From Phlebopus portentosus (Eukaryota > Basidiomycota > Agaricomycetes > Boletales > Boletinellaceae): 64,000 nt of DNA. The stretch spans positions 372,001-436,000 of the forward strand of contig JAYXKI010000003.1 of assembly GCA_037892935.1 (NCBI GenBank), written 5' to 3'. The stretch's first letter is position 1. Every line of letters starts with the position of its first letter. Below, piece after piece: positions 25,801 through 38,395 of this stretch. The translations under genes and the position numbers were made by a program. Below the pieces are notes generated by a model. It had not been told where the DNA came from and did not search any database. It saw only the letters and a program-made list of their open reading frames with translations.

Positions 25801-28800
25801 TTGCCGGGATCACAAACTCACGGAGTCAATTCGCAGATGAGACTGAGCAACTGCGAGGTTGACAGGAACTTTCGTCAAGTGAGCCTGGCGGAGCGTTACT
25901 TCCTTAAAAACCTCCTTTTCTTCTTGTTCCAAGTTATCTGAGAAGCACCTGTGAGTCACTTCTGGAGAAAATTTATGTGGACACCTACACGCCGTCTTCA
26001 ATGAGTCCGCTATATTGCAATTGACAGCCTCACAGAGCTCGGACACAGAAAGCTTGGGACGTATTTCGACGGAGAAAATTCCTGGGAGGTCCATCAGCAA
26101 GAAGAAAATACGTAAAAGTAACTTAACAACCTGAACATATATTGTATAGTTTCCGGAGGAAGCGTTGCATAGGCAAATTGCAATTTAGAATGTATGCGCT
26201 TTTGAACCGCGAGCGCAAGTCACTCGGCGTTAGCTCGATGAAGAATTTAAACCATTGCATAGGTATTTCGGACGCCGTTGTGTAATTCGTACAATCAACT
26301 ATCAGCTCAATCTGTTTATTGTCGTGGGCTGTATTCATCGTAGTCTGTAGAACGTCAGCAATGGAACTGTGAGTATCATATGATGACGACACTTTACCTT
26401 GAATATGTGGAACACCAGCAACTCGAAGTCCAGGACTTCGATATCCATTTGGCATATGGGTAAGAGATATATTACGACGTCCTCCTGCATAGAAGTTCAT
26501 AAGCATGCCGCAAGCAGACAGACTATTTCAGCTACCTTCACCGCAACCTCGCTAAACAGTGACAGGACCGGTTCTGTATTCCGATCCACATTTCGAAGCA
26601 TGAAGTTTTGATACGTGCCCGGAGAGGACGAATGGAAAGCGCTCAGTAGAGGGACTTCGACAGGCTGTCCCATTTCTACAAGCGCAGCACACAACGTATC
26701 CCAAGCTCTCTTACCGCCGACTACAGCTGTATCACTCTCTTTGGACGTCTTAGAAAGACTGAGCAGTTCTTTCCCGACTTTATCAGCGTGCTTCTCAAAG
26801 AAACGGTGCAATACAATAGCATCAGTCTCGTCGAACGTTCCACCCTGCCATTCACTGGGATCCTCCTCGACAACGGACGTGTTAAATTTCTGCAGGAAAA
26901 ACAGGATTAGTTCTATTCATGAGCAATAGCGACCGTCGCTTACATTGACATCTGTCAGGAAACGCATCACCCGAACAATATTTTCGGTCAGGAAGTCGTT
27001 GAAACACATCATATGTGCTTCTTTGCCAAATCGCACATTGTTTGCAAGGTTCTGTATTATCTTCGTAATGACCAGCAATCCTCGACGTATTCTCACATGA
27101 TCAGCAGGAAGCTCTATGTCAATCGTCTCGGGCGATACGAGTGCTGGTGATATGAATCTACGAACGATAAGTTTCAGACAAGAGTCCGGTCAGTGTACTG
27201 TGAATACGCACCGTAGGAAGATAAACGCCCCGAGCGCCGCAAATTTTGCCTCGGGCCAGATCTCAGCACTGTCAACACCGTTAGATACCAGACTTGAGTC
27301 CCAGTGCAGTTCGAACGTACACGGTCTGGGATATATGTGCACAAACCTCACGCAGCATCCTGTTAGATGTTTGTTCATTATGACAAGGCTCATTCTTCGC
27401 AAGCTATCACTCACAATGGCATCGTGTTTGCAGAATCACATACCAAAGTCAAGAAATTCTCTGCGAGAATCTTGATGGCCCGCCTGTTATTTTCAACATC
27501 TTCTTCTGTTGTCTTTGAAGGATCCAGAATAAACGTCGATGCTTCATGTCTGGGCTGGCACATCATGTCGAGTAGTGGTTTAACGAGCCGGCGAAGATAA
27601 TCGTAACCGTGGATTCTGGCGAAGGCACAAACGAGCTTTATGCGCATCGAATTGTCTCTGAACAAGCTGACCTCGTTCGCTATACAGAAAAGTTAGTTTC
27701 TAGTGAACCGACACAAATAATGCGACTCACCAGTAGTCTTCACTTCTCGATCGATCAATAACTTCAAGAGATCGAGCAAGGCAGCTCTTGAATCAAAGAG
27801 ATTGAGTAAGACAGGTATTATAACATCAACTTCGTTCGGAGGGCAGGTCTCGCAAATAGCCAATACAAGGATCATCTGCAAAGAAGTTGAGTATAGGAAC
27901 TTCCCGCAATTAAGATCTATTTACATCGCAGCTTTTCACCAGCTATCAAAACAACCGAGATTGAGATTCATGGTAGGATTCAGACAGTACCTCAACATAC
28001 CTCTCCTATTCTTGACCGTCGACCTGCGACCATGGGATCGTTTTGCGTCTCCAGTCGGCCACCAAGGTCCATGACCCGCGAAATTACTCGACAGAATACA
28101 GCTCGTTTGGCCGGATCTGGGTCATAGCCGAGCGGTAGGAAGTGCTTCAGCCCAATATCGGTATTCATGGACAACAGATGGGCCAAGCCGCTAATTATCA
28201 GATCTCGAAGTCCGGCTTTCTCATTAGCTCCCTTCCGCTACAAGGTATGGTTTAGTACATAGTCCAGCGATCGTCATTTGGATAAATACAGACCTGGCCA
28301 GACGAGTGCTGGGAACTCCTATCTTCGTCAATCTTGAGCAAGCGGTTAGTATAAGTGATGTTGAGAGCAAAGCACGAAGGACTAACGGAAGGTTCAGATA
28401 GTGGATCGAATCGAAGACCATGCAAAAGCACAGTCTGGTACCGTAGATAACGCCTGGATATGACATGAGCGGCGTCATCTCCTGCGGAAACATCGATAGG
28501 CTGCAGTCGAAGGCGTTCCAGTAATCTGACTACGGTCCGCAGTGCGGCGACGTTTGCTTCATGCCGCAAGCGCATTAATTGGAAGTCATCATGACCGACT
28601 CCCTTAGCATCCATTAAATCAGCAGAAGTTCAGACGAAACATCCTTAAAAGCTTACCTCGGGTTCGAACCATTCAACTATTACATTGAGCAGATTATTGC
28701 GAACGAAGTCATCGGGCCGGAGACCGAATGAGTCCCCGCGTCCGCACGCAGCCTCACAAAAGTTGCAGAACTTCATCTTAAAGCGCAATAGATCGCCGTC

Positions 28801-31800
28801 TCGGAACCTCTCCATGAACTTGGTCAACGTGAGCAGAGCGTGACTCAGGTCCGGGTTAGTAAGGAAGTCATCCGATGGTGCATCTGCACGATCGACGAGG
28901 AGCTTGAGAACGGTAACGAGCTACAGGGAGCAAGCAACGTCAGACGTCGAATCACAAAGAAGAAACAAAGTCCACCTGTTCAAAGAAAAGAAGCAAAAGC
29001 TCCTCTTCGTTTTGAGAGCTTAGGGTCTCATTGCTCATTCTTGCCGCATCGTCGACCATTCTGGAAAGAGTCATAAGCATGATAGCACCGTTCTTCCCCG
29101 ATTAATCACTCACTCGTTTAAGTGCTTGAACAACCTGACGAGTAAGCGCGGGTTTAGTTCCGACCCCAACGCTTCCTTCGCGGTATCCCGCGCTAGTGGA
29201 ATGTCAGACACTAAGAGATCAACGGTCGTCGCCATGAAGTCATTTAGCATGTTATTTCCATCATGAAGGACGCGTAAGTGATCTGCGAGTTGATGATTCG
29301 GAAAAAGTGATAATATTTCCTCAGTTCGATCTTCGAGCACGGACTGAGCGCTGAATGAGGACATAAACAACGTCAAATTTTGCCATTGATAGAAGCGTTC
29401 CTGAGTAGTGCCTCGTCTTCAGAATATGACACTGGCGAAAACGGGAAAAGGTACGCACTTCAGATGACATTGACAGGTCTCCGGCAGGCCTGAAGGCCGA
29501 ATGGATATCGAACTCTGACATGGCCTGCGGTCGGCTTACCATCCAATCTCTAAGAGCAGCCCACCGGAAGTAGCATTCATGCCAGGCAGCTGCGTAAATC
29601 GCGGACGGAGTCGAGAGCAACCGCAGCAGCTTTCGAATCCGCTTCTGTTGAGCGACCCGACCTGCAAAGTGCTTAGGCACAAAGAGTAGGCCCCCTTACT
29701 AATCACACGACTTACCAACTATTAGAACGGAAGGATCTCCAAGTTGCTCATAAAGCGGATATCTTTTAGCGGCCTCGTCGCTTTCTTCAAGCAGACGGCG
29801 AGAGTTCGGAAGACATTCCGCAATGGCGATTTCTCTCAGGCCTTTCGCTGCAGTCGTCGAAACCGCGGTATCCGTGGATGTTAATGTGACCAGGAAGGCT
29901 ACTTCCGCGACGATGATTTCCGGAAGACGCCCCTTGGAGAAGTCCCAATCACCTGTGAAACCATTCTGATGTGGGGTCAGTTTTCAAACTACTCGCACGA
30001 CTCTCGGACGCTCACTTCAATGCCCTTTCTGTACAGGCAGATATAGTAGTAGAGCATCTCTACAATCATTCTCTGCTCGAACAAGCTTTCGCGGGTATCA
30101 AGCAGGCGCACTCCTGCAATATGTAACATAATCGGACTACATGGATGACATTAATCCGCATTTAACGACAAGTTATTCTCAGAACTTACACGGTAACTCC
30201 GAGCCAAAACCCTGCGGCTTCGAAATACGTATTTCCAGGGGGCTGTTCAAGCATCCAGTTCGCTTGATGAGAGTACGTCCGAAGAGCCGACAAGGGTAAG
30301 GAGGTACTTCCAGGATCCCGGATGAGCTGGGAGACATCATGGAACCATTGTACCCCATCCTCTGTCGTATTTAGGACAGGGAAGAACAGAGCATCGTATC
30401 TATAAAGACACAGGATGGCAAGTATGAGAAGCTCCTTTTCGCTGATAGCTTCCGAACTAAATCTCTTCATAATAGGCCGCTGAGCGCTGCGCCTCATGAC
30501 ACCCAATGCGTCCTTTTCGTTATAATGAGAGACAGAACTCTACTCGAAAATATTAGAGAGGTCAGGATATCCGTGAGGTTCTTACTCACCTGGTATATTC
30601 GACGAATGCGGTCTGTTAACTGCTCGTTTCTCACTGGTTTCAGATGTGGCCATTTCGACGCCTAGAATAAACTCAGATTAAACTCGTTACGATCGTTGCA
30701 AAAGTGAATCCACATACCTGCTGTGATAGGATAATAAGTGCCTTGACTGCAACCAATTTCACAGCATCGGACCGCTCAGGCTCGGTACATGCGTGAATGA
30801 GCCGTAAATAGTCGTCTTCTGATAGAAAACGAGTAAGCCCAACAGTTAGGTCGGCGTGAAGAGAAACGTCAATCGGTTCGGTTGATTCAAAGAAAGGACG
30901 TTGGTCCTGCGCTTTCCATAGTCGCTCCTGAAGACACGGTGAAATTCAGGGATTCTCTACCGGTAATGTTCCTTGCATACCTTCATTTCATGGGCTATCT
31001 CCACGGCAATACTTCTGATAGTCACGTCATGCTCAACAGGGACGTACGAAGCCGCGCGCAACAGATCCCCTTGACATAGAAGAGCAGTTTCCGTAAGCTT
31101 CGAAGACGCCGTTATGTTCTTTTGAACTTTCTCAATATACGCGAGTTCCTAAGTAGTAGGGGACAATGAGAATAGGCATGTTTAGCTGGACACTTTTGAA
31201 TGACTGGATCATACCTTCTTATTTTGTGAGCTCTTATTTCGTACATGAGGCTCGTATTGCAGTGAAACTTGCTTTAGACGGTCGTGACTCAAAATGAGCA
31301 GAGACGCCATTGTTGGCCATAAGATCTTCTTATTTTGGTCATTCTCAATCTTGTCGAACAAATCGAAGACGCGTTCCGGCGCGCCGTCAAGTTTGCGATG
31401 ACCATTGGACATTTCAATGAATTCACTAGGAAATGTCTCTATCCAGTTCCAGATTGCCCGACGTAGATATATCGCGACCGCGCACTGGGCTTCGGGCTTC
31501 ATATTCACAAGTAGTGACGATAGCTCTGATTCGTAGGATATTGTTAGCCTGTGCCCATCTCAATAAAGTAGACATTACCTTGGAGAATAAGGACCAATCT
31601 GCCCCTGTCCAAGGCACAATGCTGCATCAGCTGCAAATCCGTGTAATCTTGAGACTCTTCCAGAGATGATCGCGCCAGGGCGTGGATTTTGCCTCTAATC
31701 TTACTGAGAACCACGCCCCAGTTTGCAGCAGAGAGTAGATATACGACGTTTCCAGCCCACTCAGTTATGAGCGAGTACAGCGGGAGCGAAGACATCGTGA

Positions 31801-32963
31801 GAGTGCGGGGAGTTCGTTGAAACCCAAGTGCCGACCGTGCTAATGGGATTGGCGACGAAGCGTTGGAAGAGACTGAGGTTAAAGACGGTGATTTGTGTGG
31901 TAACTGACCCGGGGCAGCCGCGTCATTATCAGAAGGTGGAATCCATGGCATGTCGTCGTCATGTCGTAGTCCGTCATCGCTATTGATCGATTCGAACCCA
32001 TATAGATCTGCATCGGAGCTGAGATTATTGTAGGTCTTCGTAACATCGTCGCGTGGGGCGGCTTGTCGGAGGAGAAGGATCATCACGCTTACAAGCCAAC
32101 GGGCGCAATTCTCGTCAAGTGGTGGAGCTTCGAGGCTAAGAGAAGGGGTAGAGAAACGTGTACCTCCAAAGCTACTTTTCACGTTTTGGGAGTTAAAAGA
32201 TGAAGCGGGTGTTGGCGAAGATGCTCCTTCCCGGAAATCACTTGAGGACTCTCCTGTAACCTTTTGCACTGCGCTACGATGCTGCCAGCGACATGAAAGT
32301 GTGACAGACATGACCTTCAATAGGAATAGCTCGGATTGAAGAATGAAGAGGGCTCGCTGTCCTGTAGCTTCAAGCTTTAAAATCAAAGAAATAATCAGCG
32401 CCCGGAGATCAAGCAGACGGTAGGCCAAGATGCGGGAGAAGAAAAGGCGACGACGCAGCCAAAAACGAAGGGAAAGATGCACGAATGGTGCCTTTACAAT
32501 TGCAACTCACCCTGGCAAGACTTTCTAGTTCCTGTGATAACTTCCAAACAATAATGTCGAGCGCATGCTTTGCTAACTCGACGAGCGTTTCAATGATGTT
32601 TTGCACCGCACGATCCGCCTCCAAGTCAGTTAACGCGAAGCCTGAGTAGCACGGGAGCTGCAAGGTACAATGTCAATGTTCAGCGCATTCTGAATGTGAC
32701 AAACACAATGTATTTACCTTTGCGGTGAGGCGCTTGATGAGAGCTAGGACAGCTTTGCTCTGAGGAGAACCAGCCGCCGTTGCTGGTGAAAAGCCAGTAG
32801 GACCAGAATTTGTTGGATGAACGCCTACGAATCCGTGGTGAGAATCATTACTGCGATGAACACGTGTAGTGGTCGTTGTGACCGAGACACTCTGGAGGAT
32901 GGTGTTTGCAGCCGACGCTGAAGGACGTCGATTGATTCCTTTTGGATCTCCGTTGGATGCCAT
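22854..32963 (-). CDS. IRA1: Neurofibromin/Ira-type Ras GTPase-activating protein
   Basis: Giant negative regulator of Ras: it speeds GTP hydrolysis on Ras and so lowers cAMP/PKA or MAPK signalling. ATG 32963 (MASNGDPKGINRRPS...), stop at 22854, about thirty short introns, estimated 2,700-2,800 residues. The N-terminal half is helical repeat. The RasGAP domain lies about 27,670-26,940. The arginine finger is in SLFRDNSMRIK, and the core motif reads FLRFISPALVSPETID across an intron (about 27,225-27,130), followed by RRGLLVITKIIQNLANNV. The Sec14/CRAL-TRIO-like module (about 26,520-26,100) reads MNFYAGGRRNISL, QIELIVDCTNY and SAYILNCNLPMQRFLRKLY. A long helical C-terminal half ends INMQGLANTFQFLPLNLGHVT. 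The FLRFI-S-PA form has Ser where many RasGAPs have Asn. Divergent from the 14-3-3 gene. Some intron borders were not resolved. Confidence 0.92.
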
Positions 32964-33931
32964 GATGATGGCAGACAGAGAAGAAGGAATTACAGGCGTC
33001 TATAGACACGCGTTTCAGGAGAAAAGCATGAAATATAGGTGAAGGAGTGCAATACCGAATGCGAATGAAGCGGTATACTATACCACACCACAGCAACGAG
33101 ACGCGAAAATCCGCGTGGCTCAACGCGTATCCGTTTTTGGTTATCTTCGTATACCTATTCCAATAATCAAAAAGGCGAAATCAACACAGATCTTGCTTAT
33201 TCTCGTTATTTTCTCAAACAACAGCCAGCCATTTTACGTGCTGACCGAGACCATGCTCCTCCTCCAATTGGACAACAGCTTCTCTTACTCACCCAAAGCA
33301 CTATCGATATATACGGGAGGATCCGAAATAAATTTATTGACGCTTATCATGTTCCCACGAAACTGATGAATCGAATCTAGACCGTCGGATTCGGAAGTGT
33401 TTCCCCCGTCAGATTGTATTCGTAATCGATTCTCAGGAGGTGTGTTTGCAACGTGCAGGCTATATTCTCATTCCTTCTACATGCTGTAAGAAATTCGGCC
33501 GCAGACGGTTGCACTTAGCAAAGCTCGAGTAGGATTTTCGTCATTAAAACAAGTGTTACCAATGTTGACGCAGCAACAATAGAAAGGCAGATGGAGATGG
33601 CGTGAGAAAGCATTGCCACAGACGTAGGCGTTTGGGTTTATTTGGTTGGAACCCTCGACCCAACCCTCTGCCCACTGCCCATTTATTGTTTCGTTCTCTT
33701 TACTCCAAACCACTACCATCTCGTATCATCAACGCTCTCCTCGTAGTAAGTCCGTTCGTCGCCCTCTGCATCCCGCTCGACGTCCCAGACGTTCTCCACC
33801 GTCTTTTGCGTTTCACGCGTCTCTAATCGCGCTTCTTTCTATAGACTTTCACATCCTTAAGAACAAGCCACCACCGTGTGTACTCCGACGCGTTATCTTT
33901 GTCGCTGCCACGTATCTTACTTTCTGTCTAG
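32964..33931. promoter_or_regulatory. Shared divergent promoter region, RasGAP / 14-3-3, with a leader intron
   Basis: 968 bases between two divergent start codons. On the 14-3-3 side a GTAAGT donor at 33746 pairs with a CTAG acceptor at 33930-33931 that ends exactly at the ATG. This implies a 186-base intron in the 5' leader. The preceding 80 bases are CT rich. A GA/CT-type leader for the RasGAP lies at about 32964-33000. No further sites could be supported. Confidence 0.55.
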
Positions 33932-34871
33932 ATGCCGGAATCGCGTGAAGACTCTGTCTACCTCGCCAAGCTCGCTGAGCAGGCTGAGCGCTATGAAGGT
34001 CCGTGTCCGTACACTACGCGTTGACGCGTCTGCGACTCGACACTGATATGTGCACGTGCAGAGATGGTGGACAACATGAAGCGCGTCGCGTCCTCTGACC
34101 AGGAGCTCACTGTGGAGGAGCGTAACCTGCTTTCAGTGGCGTACAAGAATGTGATTGGTGCGCGCCGTGCGTCGTGGCGCATTGTCTCCTCCATCGAACA
34201 GAAGGAGGAATCGAAAGGCAATGAGGCCCAAGTAGCCATGATTAAGGGCTACAGGGAGAAGATTGAGAGTGAACTTGCAAAGATTTGCGAGGATATCCTC
34301 GATGTACTTGACAAGCACCTCATCCCTTCAGCTGCATCCGGAGAATCAAAGGTGTTCTACCACAAGATGTATGCGTTATCTACATTGACCTTATACTGGT
34401 ATCACTAACGCGTCGTTTAGGATGGGTGACTACCATCGTTATCTTGCTGAATTCGCAACTGGCGACAAACGCAAAGAGAGCGCCGATAAGTCGTTGGAGG
34501 CCTACAAGGCCGCTTCTGACGTTGCTGTTACCGAACTTCCTCCCACCCACCCAATTCGACTTGGTCTCGCGCTCAACTTCTCCGTGTTTTACTACGAGAT
34601 TCTCAATAGCCCTGACCGCGCTTGTCATCTTGCCAAGCAGGCATTTGATGACGCGATTGCTGAGCTTGACACCCTCTCGGAAGAGAGCTACAAAGATTCC
34701 ACCCTCATCATGCAGCTTCTTCGAGACAACCTGACCCTCTGGACGTCGGATATGCAGGATAACGGTGAGCTACTTTAGATAGGGTAACATTTATTAGAAG
34801 CTGAAAAATCAGCCACAGAGAAACCAGCGGACGGTAAGGAGGAGGCTGCGGAAGGTGAAGAGGCTTCGTAA
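33932..34871 (+). CDS. 14-3-3 protein
   Basis: Phosphoserine/threonine-binding dimeric adaptor, which controls the location and activity of many kinases and other targets. Four exons with in-phase joins: 33932-33998, 34062-34368, 34421-34764 and 34813-34871. The nine-helix fold is plain: [17 protein letters not shown], the signature [38 protein letters not shown], then [14 protein letters not shown] and [16 protein letters not shown], the second signature. Peptide-binding Lys, Arg, Arg and Tyr are present in these helices. The tail [19 protein letters not shown] is acidic and variable as usual. Total about 258 residues, the family norm. The start is fixed by the leader-intron acceptor and by the conserved [10 protein letters not shown]. 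Confidence 0.97.
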
Positions 34872-37800
34872 AGACCCTTTGCCTTCATTCGGTTCTGTTC
34901 GATAGCTTAAAACCACGCATTGTCTACACCGCGCATTACTCTCCGTTTTATCATTCTCTTTATATCGTTGCTCGTACATCCCTCTATCCCTCGCAATCCT
35001 CTTCCCTATCTTACTCTCTCCCTCGACGCAACGGGCACGAGTGTTCCTGTCTTCTCGATGTGCGGCGTTAATGGAATGAGCTGAGTGGTATCCATCTTTG
35101 AGCGTCTGAACGTATCGTGGTTTCTGGCTCGTCTTGTTACGATCTCGGTTTTGTCTTAGCATGTCCCTTTTCAAGTCAAATCAAATAAACGTTCGAGCAA
35201 AAAGTAAGGACGTGTGTCCATGGGAAGGAAAAGAGGTGACTATGCATATCTCGTGCCTTGATATCTTCAGGCTGTGTAGATATGATAGTGAAATAGAGTT
35301 TTGACTCTGCATAGGTTTGATCACGAAGAGGTACGAGAAGTGGAGGAAAGAGAAACCGGAGACAGTAAATAAGTAGAACAGAGCCAGGAGTTCGTCCAGC
35401 GCAGAGGGCTGTGCGTCTATTTATACTGCAGGAAGGAAGATATTGATGTTACTCACGTTGAGCACATAGATGATTTCTGTGCAAGGCGCAAGGATGCATA
35501 TGCGCCGATGCGCCGAATGCTATCCAACGTTCAAGTGGTATGGTATGACAGCATCATGATATAACGATCATGATTACATATATACACCTGATTGAATGTA
35601 GGGATTCCCGCGCTGGAAGATTCAACCTCATCCTCAAGGATTACCATATGGAAACGAATGGGCCAGGGAATCGACCCCAGATGCAGAAGAAGAGTCGGAT
35701 CAGATTGATAGAGATTATTACGAAAAGCGTACGTGGAGAAGTACTTAGTGCAGCACAGCACAGCACAGTAGTAGTGACCATGACGTGTGTTCTTAAGACA
35801 CGACGAAATTACTTGGTTCTATGTACTTACTGTATGGCGCCCACAAGAAGCCGGTGCGTGGGACTGCAGCGAGTATGGAGTATGAACTCGAGGACCCCAT
35901 GACGAGGCCCGTTCCGTTCAGCAAGAACTGGTGGCCCAGCTGACTCACGTAGGCTTCGATACACGCAATCTCTCACTCATTGCGGATCACACGTACGTAC
36001 GTACGTACGCAGGTACGGCGCTGTAGAGAAAGAACACCAATTCAGATTGAAGAGACCAAAATGGAAGGATGCGTCTGGGGCTCTGGGGAAACCAAAGCGG
36101 AAATAGAATGGAAGAAGAAGTTCTGCGTATTGTACAGTACAGTACAGTACAGTACAGCAGTAGACACGTTATATTATACAGTATTATATTATGTATCGGG
36201 TATTTGTAGTCCATATTTGTATAGTCCGAACGGGAGTTTCAGGACTCCATCAGGCCGCGAGTGAGTGTGGGGGAGGACCAGGACCGCGGCATATACGAAA
36301 ACAAACACATACGAACAAGCACACACGTACACACATACATACACACGCAGGCACGCGTATGTATTGACGCTAATATGAGAATCGGAAGTGGCTGCGGAAA
36401 GGGAACAGACGGAGTAAAGCTCTGCCCATCAGATTTGGAGAAGCTCTCGGGCCGAGAGAGAAAAACATACCGTGTGCGGATGCCGGAGATGTGACACGAA
36501 GGGTGCTGGATCGTCGGGATACGGATTCACAATACATACAGCAGGAGTGGTACGATACATAGTCAGTCTGGCTGGCTGGCTGGCTGACAGCTCTTACAGT
36601 GCCATTCGTCCTACTACCCGCGAAGATTCCGAAATCACAGTGAGGATACTTCAAGTTGTACTATTTGAGTTTCTGCGCTCAAACGCCCGCCCAGAGGCAA
36701 CCCAGACGACGGCTATTTGGATGTGCCAGGAACATTAACATTTCGAGAGACTGGAAACGTTGCTGAATACTGATTTATTGTGGAGCTGAAATTGATCGTT
36801 CCCTCACCACGGGAGTTCCTGCGGGCTAATCGGTGATACGGTCAGCAAACGGGGTATGTTTATGAGAGAGTAAAGAGGGCATAGACATGGACATACCACT
36901 TATAGTAGACAGAGAAGTTGCCCAGTATGTTAGTCAGTGAGACAAGTCTTCTAACTGCGACTGTACAATAATTTGACAAGCGGCGTCCGTGAATACGACT
37001 TAGCTAGCTGAGCGCAAGAGATAAGAAATGAGCGCGAGATTCAAAGTGCTGAGCGGACGGGCATTGAACCAGAAGTCGGTTTTCGGAGCTCCACTGCTAG
37101 TACTGACGGATGAGCGACGGCCTGTCGCCCTCTGAAAGACCGCGCTTTTCGGGCTTGAATCGGTGTTGGAATATATTTACGTAGCGATGAGATATGTATG
37201 CCTAATAATAATTAGACAGAACTCGACGAACTCCACGAATGTATTGCCTTGAGAAGACTTTGTTCTTCCCCTCACCTGACACTAGTACTCCTCCAGACCA
37301 GAGGCAGGATCTACGCTCGCTTGGGACGCCGCGAGCTGTCAGGGAAGGATCAGAGATAAAGAGTATACCCGCAAGCGTGCAGCAGAAACGTTGTCGATTC
37401 CTGATATCATCTACTCGATTCCAAGCAAAGTTCTCTCAAATAGGCTGTGGTGGCTATATCAGCAGACTGATACGCACAAGATCCGAGGAATCGACGCGGG
37501 GAAGCGCAGGTATTAAATAGCGCAGGGTGAGGATGCCGCTCCTTAAGCTTCTTCCTAAGCTTCTTCTTATGCACATTAATATCAAGTACAATGCTATACA
37601 TAGCGTCCACTGAGATGGGATAATAGATAAGCTTAGTGGTGAGTGATGACTGGACACCGGACGGAAGCTGTATGTATGGATGGACGGACCGTGTCCGAGT
37701 TCGCACCTCCGAGCGAAGAAAAGACGAGAGTGCCCTCGAAATGATATGCAAAAGGTGCGGTGCCCCTGAGTTGGGGACAAGGAAGTGGGCTAGACGAATG

Positions 37801-38395
37801 CCAGTGGGCCAGATCAATATGCAATGCACCTGTGGAGCGATGGAGCACGATGGTAAATTGTGGGTAGCCCGGAAAAGGCAACGAGATCAGAAGACAAGCG
37901 ATGAGTCATCGTGTGATTCACACCTAGGGGTCACCTGCAGTAGCCCGCAATTCGAAGACTTCTTCAGTTCAGTTCCGTTCAGTCGTAACTTCACGGCCCT
38001 CTTTTGCCTACTCGGTCTATCGGGTCCTAGGTAATTGCAGAAAGCAGTAAAAGCGCGAGGGAGTAATGTTCTAGTATATTCTGCATCGAGCAGGAAGCAA
38101 TCGGACGGAGAACTGGAGATCAAAACGAAACGGAACAGACTATGATTTGAGATGAGAGATGCAGGACTTCCTTCTTATGTGGAGATATCGATTATGTAAT
38201 ACAGAATAAGTCCAAGCAGAAATAATTCTTCTCCTCTCTCCTTCTTCTCTTCACTCGAGGTACACCCCCCGTGCCGATTCACTCGTCTCTTCCTTCCCTC
38301 TTAATCGTCTCCTCCCCGCTCAGGTCATCCGAAGTACTCTCATCATCCATCGTTTTTTCTCATCGCGCCGCACAACGACGCCGCCAGATGCGTCC
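34872..38395. other. 3.5 kb gene-poor stretch rich in simple repeats
   Basis: No multi-exon gene could be built on either strand. It contains the 14-3-3 3' region, several microsatellites (listed separately), and the promoter of the gene at 38396, whose CT-rich leader is about 38225-38390. One 132-codon frame at 37636-38034 (+) contains C-x2-C and C-x-C pairs; it is discussed under findings and is not called as a gene. No tRNA-like B box with a pairing T arm was found. Confidence 0.55.
35754..36598. repeat. Cluster of short microsatellites
   Basis: Several simple repeats lie within about 850 bases: GCACA-type units at 35751-35767, ACGT tetranucleotides at about 35991-36010, ACAGT pentanucleotides at about 36134-36159, CACATACAC-rich sequence at about 36305-36352, and CTGG tetranucleotides at about 36570-36586. 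None lies in a recognisable exon. Confidence 0.75.

Noticed and set aside
28640..28670. GGTTCGAACC string suggesting a tRNA T loop
   Set aside because: It lies in an exon of the RasGAP gene and no cloverleaf can be drawn around it.
37010..37110. Possible tRNA on the minus strand (GGTTCAATGCC resembles a B box)
   Set aside because: The bases around it cannot form a T-arm stem, and no A box or acceptor stem is in place.
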